From positions 62,001 through 126,000 of the forward strand of contig JAGQDJ010000081.1 of assembly GCA_022885665.1 (NCBI GenBank): a stretch of 64,000 nucleotides of DNA, read 5' to 3'. This DNA is from Triops longicaudatus (lineage: Eukaryota > Arthropoda > Branchiopoda > Notostraca > Triopsidae). Both the position numbers and the translations under genes were made by a program. This document shows, piece after piece, positions 42,501 to 54,504 of this stretch. The first letter of the stretch is position 1. Each line of letters begins with the position of its first letter. Below the pieces are notes generated by a model that searched no databases, was not told the DNA's origin, and saw only the letters and a program-made list of their open reading frames with translations.

Positions 42501-45500
42501 TTCTTCGTTTTTTATTCATTCACCGTCGGGTACCTTACAGTGATAAATAAGTCCGGTTAACTACCGATCATCATACGCTAAAAAAGTCAAAGAAAATATT
42601 CCAAGAATTGGGGTGACATGGTGAAATGCTCCAGGAAATGCTTCCGGACGCTCTTAATTCAAATGGTCATAACAGAAAAAAAAAGTTTTACCTTTTATAG
42701 TCCCCTACTTTGTATTCTGTAGCTCACGTTTTCAAATGAAGCCTAAAGCCAAAAATAATAATAATAAAAAAATAATAATAATAAAAACAAAATGACAAAC
42801 GACGCTCAATTACGGATTGTTTTTGAAGAAGTAGTAAAAACTGGTTTATTGAACATTTACTTAAACTTAAAATATTATTATAATATCACTTAATACACGC
42901 ATATAAATATATTTTTATTATATCAGTATTATTAGCTGCGTCAAATAGGCAGCTCGGATAAAACTGCACCGTGCGTAACTTCTTAATTACTTGTCGTTTC
43001 CATCCTTTGACGTGCAGCAATTTTGACTTTATTACTATTGGGTTTACTGTTCTCCTGAAAAGAAAATACCAACAGTCCAACTAACTAGCTAGCGAAGTTT
43101 TCCGAGCGTTTGAGTTGCAGTTGAAACGTCAGTAAAACCTTGATTAATGAATCCTTGTCCGTAAAAATGTGACTAATAAATTTCATGGGCGAACCAACAT
43201 TTACCAACAATCATGGACAGTGACGTGGAATTTGTCTAACGACACTTCATTGATGATAAAATAAAAGTCGGGTTAGAAGAATAATATTCCAACAGATTCT
43301 TTGCTTCCCTGAGCTCATATTAAAAACTTAAGGAGAAGGCAACGAGATTAATGACTCTTGCAAATACAATAAGCAAAAGTTTCTTAAAAAGCGTTACTAC
43401 TCCCAACCTGGGGCGTATTTTAGCAACAACAATGGGTTTTTCGTTTTGGTCAACCGTCACTTTGGCGTCAACTTAGTAGAGGAGTACGGTCATATTCGTG
43501 TGTACGGAGCAACTGGATAGTTTCACGCGTCGTTCAAAAAACGCTTTCCGTTCTACTGTGTAAGCACAGTTGAACCAAGAAGAGGTCCGAATGCCCTCCC
43601 AACACGCTTTGTTTGCATACAAGCGTGGCTATTTTTTTCATTACTGTTACAGGTGTTTCTTGCGTTGTTTTATTTCTTTTATTGCGCTTATTTTAGTGTT
43701 GCGTTGTTGTTTTTATATTAAAAATAAAACGTGTTTCGGAAAAATAAATTATTTTCTCCAGATCTTTAACAAAAAACGGTTATTTAATCCAAGTATTCTT
43801 TTATTTAAACCAGTGTATAGTACATTACCGTAAGTAATAAGGGTAATAACATTTGGAAACTGCAATAAGTGGTAGCCTTCGTTCCCATTTTTTTAAAAAT
43901 ATATAGTTCCATAAAAGTCAACAAGCTCGATTTTGCAGTCGGCAGTTCCTTAATAATGCCTTCATAAATTCACTGCCTTCCTTTTGTTAAACTTAGAGCT
44001 AAAACCGGTAGAAAAATTTATTTCAAATTTTTGGCATTGTTTCCAATGAAGGCAACTTTCTTGTGATCGATCTAAATTTTATTTTCAAAGAGAAATGAAA
44101 TCGAATGTGGCTCATGTTATGGAAGATAATTCCTCTATAGTCAGATAAAATGTGGTTACATTTTAACACACAAACCATTTATTTTATATCCATAAGAGTA
44201 ACTTTCCAGACGAAAAAATAAAAAAATAAAAAAAAATCACATTTTCCTCTTTCTGGATGCTTTTTCCTTGAGTACGGCATGGGACTTGTTCAGCAGTTGG
44301 GATCTTAAGTTAATAATTCCCGTTAAAAATAATGTAGAGCTTTTTTTAAAAAAAATTCTTCATATTCTTGTTAAAAACAAATTGTTTGTAAACAGTACAC
44401 CAGAACGGCTATTTACTTGTCAACGGTTGGTTGTACTCAATGGTACTAGATGACTTGTACGGCTTCCTACGTTGTTGTATTTTCTTGTTTACCAGGAATG
44501 CCTTTATGCAAAACTGGTAATCAGTACGCGCGAAAATATGCCCCTAGTAAATGCTCAATTGAGTTTTTGCCGAAAGCTCAACCAATGTATAGGCAGGTTT
44601 TCATGTTTTCTTTCCCTCACTAACTAAGGTATTTATTGTGCTATTTTCTGTCCACTAATCTTTTCGAGAGTCAGCTGGTTTAGAGACTTGGTCATTTCTC
44701 TCAACATTTGGTGATGCACCCATATCCCTTCCCGTCGTAGTGACCCCGGTAACGAATAAGAAAAGTCAGCTCTGTAGTCTGTGACATTTCGCTTAGGAAC
44801 GTGATTAAATGGCAACAGAAATACAGCATAAGAGAGCCTAGAAAGATCTTCAAAGGGGCCGGACAAACTACTGCTCATCCTGACACACTTCCGGAGTGTT
44901 CAAACACACATTGTTGAAACAAGTCGTAATTGATCATAATTAAAACCCCTACAGTGGCTAATAGTTCCCCAAAAAGTGGGAAAATATTTCGTTAAAGCCA
45001 TCTACACCATTCGTTTCTCTGAACAATATCTTCAACAATATTCGTTACTTTTCAGTTACACACCACGCCTCGATTTGCTGGTTCCATACGCGTTTCCGGG
45101 GGGTAAAAACTTAATTAAACTTACAAATATACAATATTAAACTTCATCTGGGACTACCCTAACATAACTGACCTTATGCATTAATTTTCCCCTGGTTTGC
45201 TTGGGCGCGCCGGGGTTATATACTTTAAAATTTCCTAAATTAAGTTAAATCAGATTAAGTTAGGATAGGAAAGTGGGAATAGACGTGAGGTGTATAACAG
45301 AATAGTATCTAATTATCCTCAAATGGTAGGCGGAACTTTGCCTCGCTCAGGAAACCTAACTATATCGTTTTTAACCCAACAATTTTAAGATGTCACACAA
45401 AAACATCGCATCCCCCACCCAAAAGAAAGAGGCAAATACCTCAAAACCTGTTAAACTTTTGGGTCCTGTGAAGTTCTTATTTGTAATATTCTATAAAACT

Positions 45501-46082
45501 ATTTTTTTTCTTTAAGAACAAACTAGAGCTTTCCTGTAAATTTTACACGTTTTATGACCCCATATATTGCATCACAAGATTTTTATGTCAGATTATTATG
45601 AAGCGCTTTTCGTGTCACCGAAATCCTAATTGCAAATTCGTGTTAAAGTGAGGTCTACGCCAAACGATTTTTCCCTTGTCGTATCCACCACTTCACAACA
45701 CGAAAGTGCTGAATGGACGCCCTGACTTACATAGGCTATGTAAGGCTGGCATCATAATACGTACGGGCGTGGATGCCGCAAATGTACGTGTCAAAACACG
45801 TGCAAATAAATACCGAACAGTTTCGAGCCAAAAATTCTCTAAGGATGAACGAGGACTGTGTTTTTCTGGGTAAAAGGAGCAACGATACATTTAAGCAAAG
45901 TAAGAGTATACTTCCCTAATTTAAACATTACATTTTCAGAAAATATGGAGCGTTAAATAGAATGCATACGTTTTTTTAATGTTCACTCGCTCTTTTACTA
46001 ACCTAGCGTCTAACTCTAAGAAAAGAATACGAGTTTGGGGCTTGGAATCCTGTATTAGGACGCAGTATGATGGAAATACACT
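39531..46082. other. 6.5-kb gene-poor, AT-rich region
   Basis: At 40570-40586 is CAGTGGTTCCCAAACTG, a classic hAT terminus, but no partner end was found. An open frame of 107 codons from ATG 40744 to 41064 follows and resembles no family that I know. AAT/ATT microsatellites lie at about 41,812-41,853 and 42,753-42,786. The rest shows no gene, RNA or repeat pair that I can support. Confidence 0.4.
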
Positions 46083-46751
46083 TTATGCCGCAGCTTGATC
46101 ATCACCCTTGGTGGTTCTTGTGTAGATGAGTTGAGCGCGGTGTTTCACGACTTGCTTGATCAAACCTAAAAACAAGAACATTACTCTCTGTCCCTTAACC
46201 ACGAGGCAAGCTACTTCTTGCATACCTTTTTGGCAAAGTTCATCAAGAGCCCGGCGAGCCAAGGATCCTCGGATCTTCAATCTTTCGGAAACCACGGCGG
46301 GGGTGATGAGCTTGTAAGCGGGTACTTCCTTAAGAAGTTTGTCATAGGTAGCAGCGTCGAAAAGGACCAAGTTGTTCAACTTGTCACGCGATTTTCCTTT
46401 GGACCACTTCTTCTTCTTGGCCTTTCCACCTCCTCCTTCCTTCTTTTTGGCTGGCGCCGACTTAGAAGGGGTTTTGGCCGACTTGCTGTCCTTCTTAGGA
46501 GCCTACAAATATAATTAGGATGTATTAAACTCAGCAAAAGAACCGCGCTCCACGCAGTTGTCATTCAATAAACACCACATGGGCATAGTCAAACTCAGTA
46601 TGCTTCAAAATCGTCTATTCACAACACAAAATTGGGAAAACTGAAAATGGCTGACTTGCACTCTTCCTCAAATGAAAAGAAAACTACTTAAAACTGTCTA
46701 AAAGGTTTTAGAAACTAAAAGAAATCACAAAACAGTTTTCGAGCTTACCAT
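46083..46751 (-). CDS. RPS25: 40S ribosomal protein S25 (eS25)
   Basis: Small-subunit ribosomal protein of the head region, needed for several kinds of internal initiation. Three coding exons on the minus strand: 46749-46751 (the ATG alone), 46226-46502 and 46083-46165, giving 120 residues. The N-terminal third is Lys/Ala/Ser-rich (APKKDSKSAKTPSKSA, GGKAKKKKWSKGKSRDK). Then comes the conserved core NNLVLFDAATYDKLLKEVPA, LITPAVVSERLKIRGSLARR and GLIKQVVKHRAQLIYTR. The start codon sits immediately before its intron, a layout common in ribosomal protein genes. Head-to-head with SLC30A7. Confidence 0.95.
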
Positions 46752-46779
46752 TGTGATGGCTTCTTGCTACACAACCGAA

Positions 46780-46792
46780 CCGAAAGGGAAGT
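46780..46792 (-). promoter_or_regulatory. 5' TOP-like pyrimidine tract of RPS25
   Basis: Reading the minus strand, ACTTCCCTTTCGG lies about 30-40 nt upstream of the ATG. It is a C-initiated pyrimidine tract of the kind that begins ribosomal protein mRNAs and makes their translation growth-dependent. The exact transcription start is not known. Confidence 0.55.
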
Positions 46793-47113
46793 ATGGCTGA
46801 GTTGCCATGTTGAATGGAAGCCAAGAAATATATTCTTGTGAAATATTATTAAATTATCATTTTATGCTCTACTTTTTACGTTTAAAAATTTAATAATTAT
46901 CATTTTTTGCATTTTTGCATTTATTTTTTATGATGTGGCATATTGCAGTTTACATTTGTCCTCATGGCAATGACGTGGATCTCAAGGTTTGGCCCGGCGC
47001 ATAACAAGTGATCTGCCCTGTACCGTGGTCCTTTTGTTTTTCCCCAAACAGACGAAGGTAATTATCTCATAAATTAATATCTTCAATACATAAAAATAAT
47101 GTTTTTATTCTAG
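46793..47113. promoter_or_regulatory. Shared upstream region of RPS25 and SLC30A7
   Basis: About 360 nt separate the RPS25 start from the first certain SLC30A7 exon. The part nearest RPS25 is AT-rich. The part near 46,960-47,050 is GC-richer and probably holds the SLC30A7 first exon, but no ATG there joins in frame with good splice sites. Confidence 0.4.
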
Positions 47114-48274
47114 ACTTCCAAACTGGAGCGTTCAAGGAATCCAGCGGAGGTAGTCATCGGTTTAGGCTCCTGGCCCGATTCGCTACCTCTTTTGACACAA
47201 AAAGACTCAATTAGATCCATTGGCCAGTTCCAGCGCATTAAGGAAACCATAGGAGGATGGATGCGACTCATTCTGTCTGACAAAAGTTCCCGAAACCTGC
47301 TTTTGTTCCTTTTACTTAATTTTTCATTTGCCTTTGTCGAACTCTTTTACGGAATATGGACGAACAGCCTGGGACTAATCTCGGATTCGTTCCACATGTT
47401 TTTTGACTGCACTGGTCTTTTGGCTGGCCTTGCTGCTTCCGTCATTACTAAATGGAAAGCTAACGAACATTATTCCTACGGTTACGTCCGTGCCGAAGTG
47501 TTAGCCGGTTTCGTCAACGGTCTTTTCCTGCTCTTCATCTCCTTCTTCATCTTCTCCGAAGCTGTTGAGAGAGCCATTGAGCCTCCTGAAGTAAAGCATG
47601 AACGACTCTTTGTTGTCTCCGTGTTGGGTTTCTTGGTCAACCTGATTGGCATCTTCGCGTTTCACCATGGACATTCACACGGTGGCAGCGGGTCCCATGG
47701 CCACTCCCATGGCGGCAAATCCTCCCATTCGCATTCGCACGGTCATAGCCACGATCATGACTCCCATGGTCATAGTCACGCCAATTCACACGGCCACTCA
47801 CATTCTCACGGGGATGAAATCAAAACGAATAATTCCAAAATTTTGGACGGTGTGTTCCTGCACATTTTGGCCGACGCTTTGGGAAGCGTGGGCGTCATTG
47901 TCTCTGCCATTCTAATGCAGTTGTTTGGATGGATGATCGCGGATCCCATTTGTTCCATGTTTATAGCCGTTTTGATTGCTGCCAGCGTCTTGGCGTTGTT
48001 GAAAGACTCGCTGCAAATTCTGATGCAGCGGCAGCCCAAAGAGCTCGATGCCTCATTACCGGGAGCTTATACCCGCGTTAGGCAGTTAGACGGTGTCTAC
48101 AGTGTGCAAGACCCTCATTTTTGGACGTTGTGTAGTGACGTGTTTGTGGGGGCTATTAAAGTTGAAGTTGCCCCGCATGCCGATGCAAAATATATCATCA
48201 GTAGTACACATTCCATATTTAACGCCATCGGGGTCAGACAGTTGTACGTGCAAGTAGATTTTGCGCATATTTAA
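47114..48274 (+). CDS. SLC30A7: Zinc transporter 7 (CDF/SLC30 family), start exon unresolved
   Basis: Zn2+/H+ antiporter that loads zinc into the early secretory pathway (Golgi). One large exon after acceptor TATTCTAG encodes 386 residues. Conserved ZnT7 blocks: SDKSSRNLLLFLLLNFSFAF (TM1), LISDSFHMFFDCTG with the metal-binding His/Asp pair (TM2), YSYGYVRAEVLAGFVNGLF, and GFLVNLIGIF (TM4). A His-rich cytosolic loop of about 50 residues (HGHSHGG repeats) follows. GVFLHILADALGSVGVI has the second HxxxD site (TM5), and the C-terminal domain holds LDGVYSVQDPHFWTLCSD and VRQLYVQVDF. The exon has no ATG before TM1, so the N-terminal codons must come from an upstream exon. A donor near 46,985 or 47,048 is possible. 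Poly(A) signal AATAAA at 48590. Confidence 0.93.
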   Translation, partial: TSKLERSRNPAEVVIGLGSWPDSLPLLTQKDSIRSIGQFQRIKETIGGWMRLILSDKSSRNLLLFLLLNFSFAFVELFYGIWTNSLGLISDSFHMFFDCTGLLAGLAASVITKWKANEHYSYGYVRAEVLAGFVNGLFLLFISFFIFSEAVERAIEPPEVKHERLFVVSVLGFLVNLIGIFAFHHGHSHGGSGSHGHSHGGKSSHSHSHGHSHDHDSHGHSHANSHGHSHSHGDEIKTNNSKILDGVFLHILADALGSVGVIVSAILMQLFGWMIADPICSMFIAVLIAASVLALLKDSLQILMQRQPKELDASLPGAYTRVRQLDGVYSVQDPHFWTLCSDVFVGAIKVEVAPHADAKYIISSTHSIFNAIGVRQLYVQVDFAHI

Positions 48275-48589
48275 GAAAAGATAAACAATGATAATGCTTT
48301 GACGGTTGATAATGTTCTCACAGGGGAAACAAAAAAATACACAAAAATTCAAAATTAGTTCTGTGCTGGTCACACGGTGAAGGTTACTCTTGAAAGTATT
48401 TCGATCCAAATTTATTCCTCTTAAAATATGCGAACTTGTGATACGGTTTTATTTGAAGGGACTCCGAAGACTTACTGCTCGTCATTTCCAGTCTGGAATA
48501 GACAGAAGGAAAAACAAATCTTGAAATAGTGGTGCAAACTCCTTTATAACCCCTACTCGGACGCTTTACAGCAAAGATGTTTGAATGCC

Positions 48590-48595
48590 AATAAA
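48590..48595 (+). terminator. SLC30A7 polyadenylation signal
   Basis: AATAAA about 315 nt after the stop and 90 nt before the stop codon of the convergent WDR43 gene. Confidence 0.55.
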
Positions 48596-48684
48596 AATAA
48601 AAAAAAAATCATGTCGCACGTTTTCTTTTTCTTAAAACATGAAGTATTGGTTGTAACTCCTGTTATAACTTTTTCACAATTATT

Positions 48685-51600
48685 TTATCTTTTTCTACCA
48701 CCCTTCACAGCTTTGTGAGCTGGTTGGGAAGTCCGCAGTTGACGGGCAACTTTGGCACTTTTAACATGTAGGGTGACTTGTGGTTCTTCTTCCTCTTCGT
48801 CGTCTTCCTCTTCTTCCTCGCCTTCTTCACTGTCGATGCCGTTCTGATCCAGTTCTTCTACACTCATACGGTCCTCTTCCTCTTCTCCGGAATCGTCAGT
48901 TGACTGCCCATTCACAGCGTTCTCGTCACCCTCATCATCTTCGCCGTCTTCGCGGTGATCTACATCCAAGTCCGACATTTCATCCCACTGATCTTCAGAC
49001 TCCGATGTCGAATTGCGCAGTGCATCTTCCACTACGTCGCTTTCTGCATCGGATGGCTCTGTCAAGACAATGGAAAATGACTTTCATATGGTGTTTCTTT
49101 AAGCAATCGTCCGTAAAAAAAGATTGTCACTGTCTGGTAGGTTAAACATGTCAAAGTGTGAAGCACGCGAAGGCTGAGTGGAAACAGCTGACTAAACGTT
49201 TTCGGTAGAGAACAAGACGCAGCTTTCTTCAGCATTGGGTGCTGCTAAAGTCTTTTGTCTCTATTTCTGCACGAAGTGCAGTTGTAGTGAATATATTCCG
49301 ACGAACCTAGAGCGCACTGAGTCAGCTCAAAAACATTGCATCGTCTGCCACACAGACTTCAATGTCAGTGTTGTTAACTGCTCTGAGAAGCCATTATTGG
49401 AGTTCTGTGACGTCATAGGGGGTAACAACTGAGAAGTTACTGTGCCACTCCAAAAGTACAAAATGTTCCCGTCTGAGAACGCTGTTAGCAAAAACACGTT
49501 AGGAGTGTTCGATATGACCAACGTTCAGGGTCTCGCGCTGATGTCAAACGAAAGCATTTGCAATGCAAAGCAAACTAATATGCGCAACGCGTCACAAAAC
49601 GTCGACAAATCAAATACGCATATGATCGAGGAATCGTTCTACGTACCTTCGTGGTAAACAAGCAACGCTTCTTGGGGTACGTCCTGTTCCTCAGCCTCTT
49701 TTCCGTCTCGACGTTCGAACTGTCCAAGTAATAGGTCCAGACGGCCTTGCAACTGTCCTAATCTCGGGATGAGGGCAGTTCGCGCTGACATAAGCGACAT
49801 GAGCGGTGTCAAAATGTCCTGAATATTACAAGTAGCCAAAAAGGCACAATGTCGATGAAGTAGCTCCCTCAGCCAAAGGGCGTACGAATGTTGACTAGAT
49901 GTTCAAAAACAAAACTTAGATTAGATCAATACAAAGAGGACAAAACGGGAAATGAGAGAAAAACGGAGATATATATGTAAGAATTGCGTTAAAAAAAACC
50001 GGAAAAGTAGACACTCAGACTCGCCAATAAATTAAGCGAGGCTGCGATATAATTTAAATTTGAGCCTGAAGTCCACGGTATTATTCTGATTTAGAGAGAA
50101 CACAGTGGATATGGAAAAATAGGATTCGCTATAAAAAGTGTAACATACACAGTAGTTCGGCCTTGCATTAATCGAGTGATTTCAGCCAACAGGGGAAGGA
50201 CTTTGTGCAAAGGAAGACGTCTAATTGTGCCTTGGATCACAGAGTGCTCTGGTCGCTGCAGCACACTTTGGATGATGTCTTGATCTTTGCTTTGTAATCC
50301 CTAAATGTGTAAGACAAAATTTAGTATAGAGAAGAAAGTAGCTATTTTATTGTAGCTGCAATCATCAACAGAAATATGACAAAGTATATATCTGAAAAAA
50401 AAAAAAAAATTATCCTACAAAGAATATTAAATGCAGGCCTTACTTGCACTAAGAGATGAGTTAAGTTCCCAGATTCGGGTGGCACTGTTGCATCGCTGCC
50501 TTTATTCATCGACAAGTTTGCTAACCTAAGTTCCATCGGCAGTTCGTCTCGCCCTTTCTTGCCCGACGCGTTTATTCTACGTTTACGGTTATCTGCACTA
50601 GCACCTGCGACTCCAGGCGTGACCAAACCGGGGGCCAATACTTTTACATCTGCATTCACTTCGGGTAGTCTTGTCTGCAAAGATTACAATATTATACTTA
50701 CTAGTCCGTTACTAACTTAGCAACTGTGAAATACCTTCATGGCAGCAGCTTGTGAAACTTGCTGCGGTGCGAAAGAGTGCTCTTTTCTAAGCAGGCTAGT
50801 GATGGGCTCGCAAGTACGGTAGTCCAAACGTTCAAAACTGGGTAACAACAAAGATCCATACACCAAAGCAACGTGACCATCTTCACTTGGTTTAGCTGCC
50901 AATATGGACAGTAGCTTCGCAGCCGATTTATTGCTATTTTCTGCATTCTCAGAAGCTATCTGAATAGTAATTTTGGGCTCGAGTGGCTTCTTAGCTTTGC
51001 CGTTTAATTGATGCTCGAATATGTGAAGCAGACCAGCTTGGGTCACTGCAGCTAACACAAGGGGCTTGTCACCAGTAGCAGAGACAGCGAGGTCAGCAAA
51101 GACAGGTTCGTCTTGAAGGGAAAATGCGGCCACGGCGTTGCTGCTCTGTGATCCTTCTGTTCTCCTAAAAAAAATAAAAAATATCTTATGAAAAAAAAAA
51201 CACCCAAATAAAAACAAAGACCGGTTGTTTGCAAGGTATTACCATGCGCTGATGGATCGATCTCCTGTTGCAGAGCTCAAGAAATATGTCGGACTTTCTT
51301 GATTGTGTATAGGTAGGCCAAACAAACCCCATACTTCCGATGCATGCCCAACAAAGTTGTTAACGATTTTCCGCTTGGCTATGTCCCAACACTGGATTGA
51401 TCTTCCACCTGTTACCAGCGTCTTTCCGTCAGGCAACAACAGCAGGGAATAAACGGCGCCTTTGTCCACTTTCCACTTACTGTGAGGAGTAACACAGTAG
51501 TTAGATTAAACAGTCTTACTTTCGTTGAGATTTATTTAGCACCTGATGATTGTTCCTTTAAGGACATCCCACTGAATGATTTGCTTGTCCTCCGAACAGG

Positions 51601-52109
51601 TGAAGACTCGCAAACCATCATGACTCCAACAAAGACCGTTGATTCGATCGTTGTGTCCACCTTTTAACTGACTAACTAAGTCAGCTTTGGACACACTATA
51701 CATGAGAACAGTGCCAGCCGTGGTTCCCATAGCAATAATGTCGGTGCTCAGGGAGTTTTCCTCTACTTTCTCCACAAAATCGTTGTCATTTAACCCTCCT
51801 GATTTACGCTTCTTTTTCTTCTTTGTTACAGCCTAAAAAGAACAAGTTAATACGTTCTAGGATAAGTGAACATTTAGAAAAAGAACGCACTTCCTTATCT
51901 TTAGCTCCCCGGTGTACTGGCTGGGGACCGGGAGCCCAACTTAAACATGTACATGTGGCTGACAAGTGGGAACTTGGGATGTATTCTTGTTTTGCTACAC
52001 CTGTAGCCACTTCCCATATCTTCAAACGGCCATCGGAACTGCAGTACGCAAAATATTGTCCGTCAGAAGAAAAGCCTCGTGGCTCTCCATGCCCGTAGAA
52101 AGTCGCCAT
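48685..52109 (-). CDS. WDR43: WD repeat protein 43 (UTP5), SSU processome subunit
   Basis: Nucleolar protein of the UTP-A/t-UTP subcomplex, needed for rDNA transcription and 18S rRNA processing. Eight exons (minus): 51891-52109, 51543-51832, 51243-51479, 50735-51164, 50444-50674, 50149-50300, 49647-49894 and 48685-49058, 726 residues. The N-terminal half is a WD40 propeller (FSSDGQYFAYCSSDGRLKIW, HNDRINGLCWSHDGLRVFTC, GRSIQCWD, GHASEVWGLF, ATGDRSISAW). The C-terminal Utp12 domain has LQSKDQDIIQSVLQ, LPLHKVLPLLAEITRLMQG and ALIPRLGQLQGRLDLL. The tail is strongly acidic (E/D runs) and ends KAVKGGRKR. The start is the ATG giving M-A-T-F-Y-G-H-G-E-P. The 588-nt last intron shows no snoRNA that I can identify. 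Confidence 0.93.
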
Positions 52110-52256
52110 TTTGGATCTAATGCGGCTGTCACCACGTGGATCTTGCTTCAATACAGCAACTGAAGCAATTTAGCAGTTTTCACTATATTATTTAATTACT
52201 GACTTCAACTGAACAGAAGTAGAACAACGGACAGTATTGTCTAAACTAAATAACAA

Positions 52257-52541
52257 CTAAATTGCCGTTTTACGCAATATCAGTCCGCGCGTACCGAATA
52301 TGTTTACACCACGTTGAAAAGTATAAATCGCCGATATAACGACTAAGGCCAGCACGATTAATAAGCTATCGATACTTAATAGCAGACGCCTTTTGGGCTG
52401 TGATTTGACACCTCGCTGTTTTAGGTGTATTAAAGCATAGATAGCCACATAAACACCGTACATGGACAGGAATACTGTTAAGTTAAGTTGTGGGCTATGT
52501 AGCTGTAACCTTTAGAAAACGGAGTGGCATTTCTTACCCAT
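52257..52541 (-). CDS. Small two-TM membrane protein, 73 residues, unrecognised
   Basis: Exon 1 contributes only ATGG (52538-52541) before a GTAAGA donor. Exon 2 (52257-52474) follows acceptor TTAACAG after a 63-nt intron. The product M-V-F-L-S-M-Y-G-V-Y-V-A-I-Y-A-L-I-H-L-K has a first hydrophobic helix, a basic loop (KQRGVKSQPKRR), then a second helix, LLLSIDSLLIVLALVVISAI, and a basic tail ending LILRKTAI. I cannot place it in a family. Its start lies 112 nt from the divergent zinc-finger gene and its end 147 nt from WDR43 on the same strand. If exon 1 is wrong, the in-frame ATG at 52461-52463 would give 68 residues. Confidence 0.55.
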
Positions 52542-52653
52542 AAAGTGTAAACGTTTAGAAGAAAGACTTTTGGCGCCAACTTTGAAGCCAACAAACACAG
52601 GCGCGCCTTTTAACAGGTGGACCTTCGTTGAAAACAGTAAAATCATTTGTCTC
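52542..52653. promoter_or_regulatory. Putative bidirectional promoter, small TM gene / zinc-finger gene
   Basis: 112 nt between divergent start codons. Contains TTGGCGCCAA (52570-52579), a palindromic E2F-like site, and GGCGCGCC. This is GC-richer than the flanks. Promoter function is inferred from layout. Confidence 0.4.
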
Positions 52654-54086
52654 ATGCGTGTTCACGGTGTTGTTTTAACTACCGCGAAGAACAAAGAAAA
52701 TCTATTTTATTGCCCTTTTGCAAGCATGTTGGACATTCTTGCAGAAGTTGCGTCTGCAACTCTGAACAATAAAACAGTGAACCTGAATGAGGTATGGCGG
52801 AAAGCACAAAGTTCGTGCAAATTGAATGCCCATGAACAGCGACAAGTTGTAGCACAACGCGTACAGCATTTCTCAGCCTCGCAGCTGGTATATCACTTTT
52901 CCACGCACGATTTCGATGAACTCAAACGTCAATTCGCCTACACCTGTCATTTTGCTGAGGATTGCAAGCGCACTTTTAGATCGTTCGGATCTGAAAAGCA
53001 CGCCGAACGCGAAATTAAAAAGCATTTGAAAAATCACGTTGAAGCGCTCCTTGAAGGCCAAGTTACGCTGCCGATACCGACAAGGAAACGAAATTTACCT
53101 GAAGTGCCAAAATGTCTACGGGATCATGATTACTGTAACCAGCTTCGCGTACTAAACAAGCAGACCGACAATGTAGCCCCCATAACACTAGACGAATGGC
53201 TTACCATTCTCAGATCCGTTCAACATAATCGCACTGCTCGGCGCAATGGAAACTCGTTGCTTGTAGAGTTCATGGAAGAAGAATTAATCCAAACAGTAAC
53301 ATTAATATGAATTCACGAAATTCTTGTAGTTACGTAGACTTTTTCATTTTATTAGTCGAGGGTAGTAAGTCTACGTAAAAAGTACCTTGCCGGTAAAGAG
53401 CCTCTACCTGTCGTTGGATCGGAAATCGAAGTTGAGTACAACCCAGCAGATTTCCTTTTGATGCGTTCAGCTGAATTGCCAGTAATTCAGGACAACCGTT
53501 CTAAGCACACCGTAACGCCGGAAAATCGACTTTCGTTGGTTACTATTTCCTTACCTCATAGCAATCGGAGTCGGTCACGTGATGATTGCTATGTCCCTGT
53601 TCACAATGAGGGAGTTCACCTTTCCGCGCAACAAAATCACCAGAAGCCACATAAACGAGACAGTACTTCCAATTACATATGTCTCCCAGATTAATTCTAA
53701 CCTTACATATGTTTTCATTCATAGTTACGAAGCCTTACAAGTGCGGCGATTGTGGTGCTACGTTTACGCGCCAGCATTCCCTGAACTACCATATGCTGAT
53801 TCATTCGAAACAGACCAGATTTACCTGTCCCGATTGCTCCCGACAGTTCCGACATCCGTCTCATTACAAGGAGCACCGAAGAAGGCACACAGGGGAAGCG
53901 CCATATCTCTGTTCAGAATGTAATACCCGTTACCGTGCTCGAAATTCTTACAAACGTCACCTCATCGCCGCCCATGGCAAAGTGCTGACCACTGCCGGGT
54001 CTATAATCATTCTTAGTGACGACGAATTCGCAAAAGTCAAGAAAAAAACACGTTTGGGAAAGACCTTAAAAGCTACTGGGATCTAG
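52654..54086 (+). CDS. C2H2 zinc-finger protein
   Basis: Likely DNA-binding nuclear protein. Three exons, 52654-53295, 53356-53662 and 53725-54086, give 436 residues. The N-terminal half is novel to me, with a helical stretch (NEVWRKAQSSCKLNAHEQRQ) and an atypical finger, CHFAEDCKRTF...HAEREIKKH. The C-terminal exon has three classical fingers: YKCGDCGATFTRQHSLNYHM, FTCPDCSRQFRHPSHYKEHR and YLCSECNTRYRARNSYKRHL, with HTGEAP-type linkers and a Lys-rich tail. The second junction (GAGACA/GTACTT to ATAG/TTACG) was picked for phase. The first exon is open upstream to about 52,570 without an ATG, so a 5' exon may exist. Specific orthology unknown. Confidence 0.75.
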
Positions 54087-54282
54087 AGGCCATACTAGAC
54101 AAGAAAATGAACAGCGATTTTCACAAAAGAGTACTGTTTTTATAATACAATTTAGCTGTCGTTGATACTGCCTTCTTTTACATACATGCATTCTGGTTAT
54201 GTCAGAAAAGTTGCATCCCGAACCGCGCAAGTACAAGTAAAAAAATGCTCCAACTACGGATTGTGTAATTTCATCATCGTGA

Positions 54283-54288
54283 AATAAA
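54283..54288 (+). terminator. Zinc-finger gene polyadenylation signal
   Basis: AATAAA about 200 nt after the stop; a second AATAAA follows near 54,312. The convergent seipin gene ends at 54,505. Confidence 0.5.
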
Positions 54289-54504
54289 CGGAACCCCATG
54301 TATGCACACTAAATAAAATTTCTCGCTCATGTTAAACTCTGTGCATCTACGGCTACATTAGGCAGTTTCGTTTCGTAAGCTTATGAGCTGGCACTTGAAC
54401 CTTCCATCGCATAGCGAACTGCAAATTTTACCCATCACTTTGACTAGCTACGTTGGAGAGTAGCATAAAGAAAAGAACAAAGAATTTGGTCTGGAAAAAG
54501 CATC

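Noticed and set aside
48688..50443. snoRNAs in WDR43 introns, as in vertebrates
   Set aside because: I searched the larger introns for C (TGATGA) and D (CTGA) boxes in the sense direction. Only isolated halves were found, with no paired C/D arrangement.
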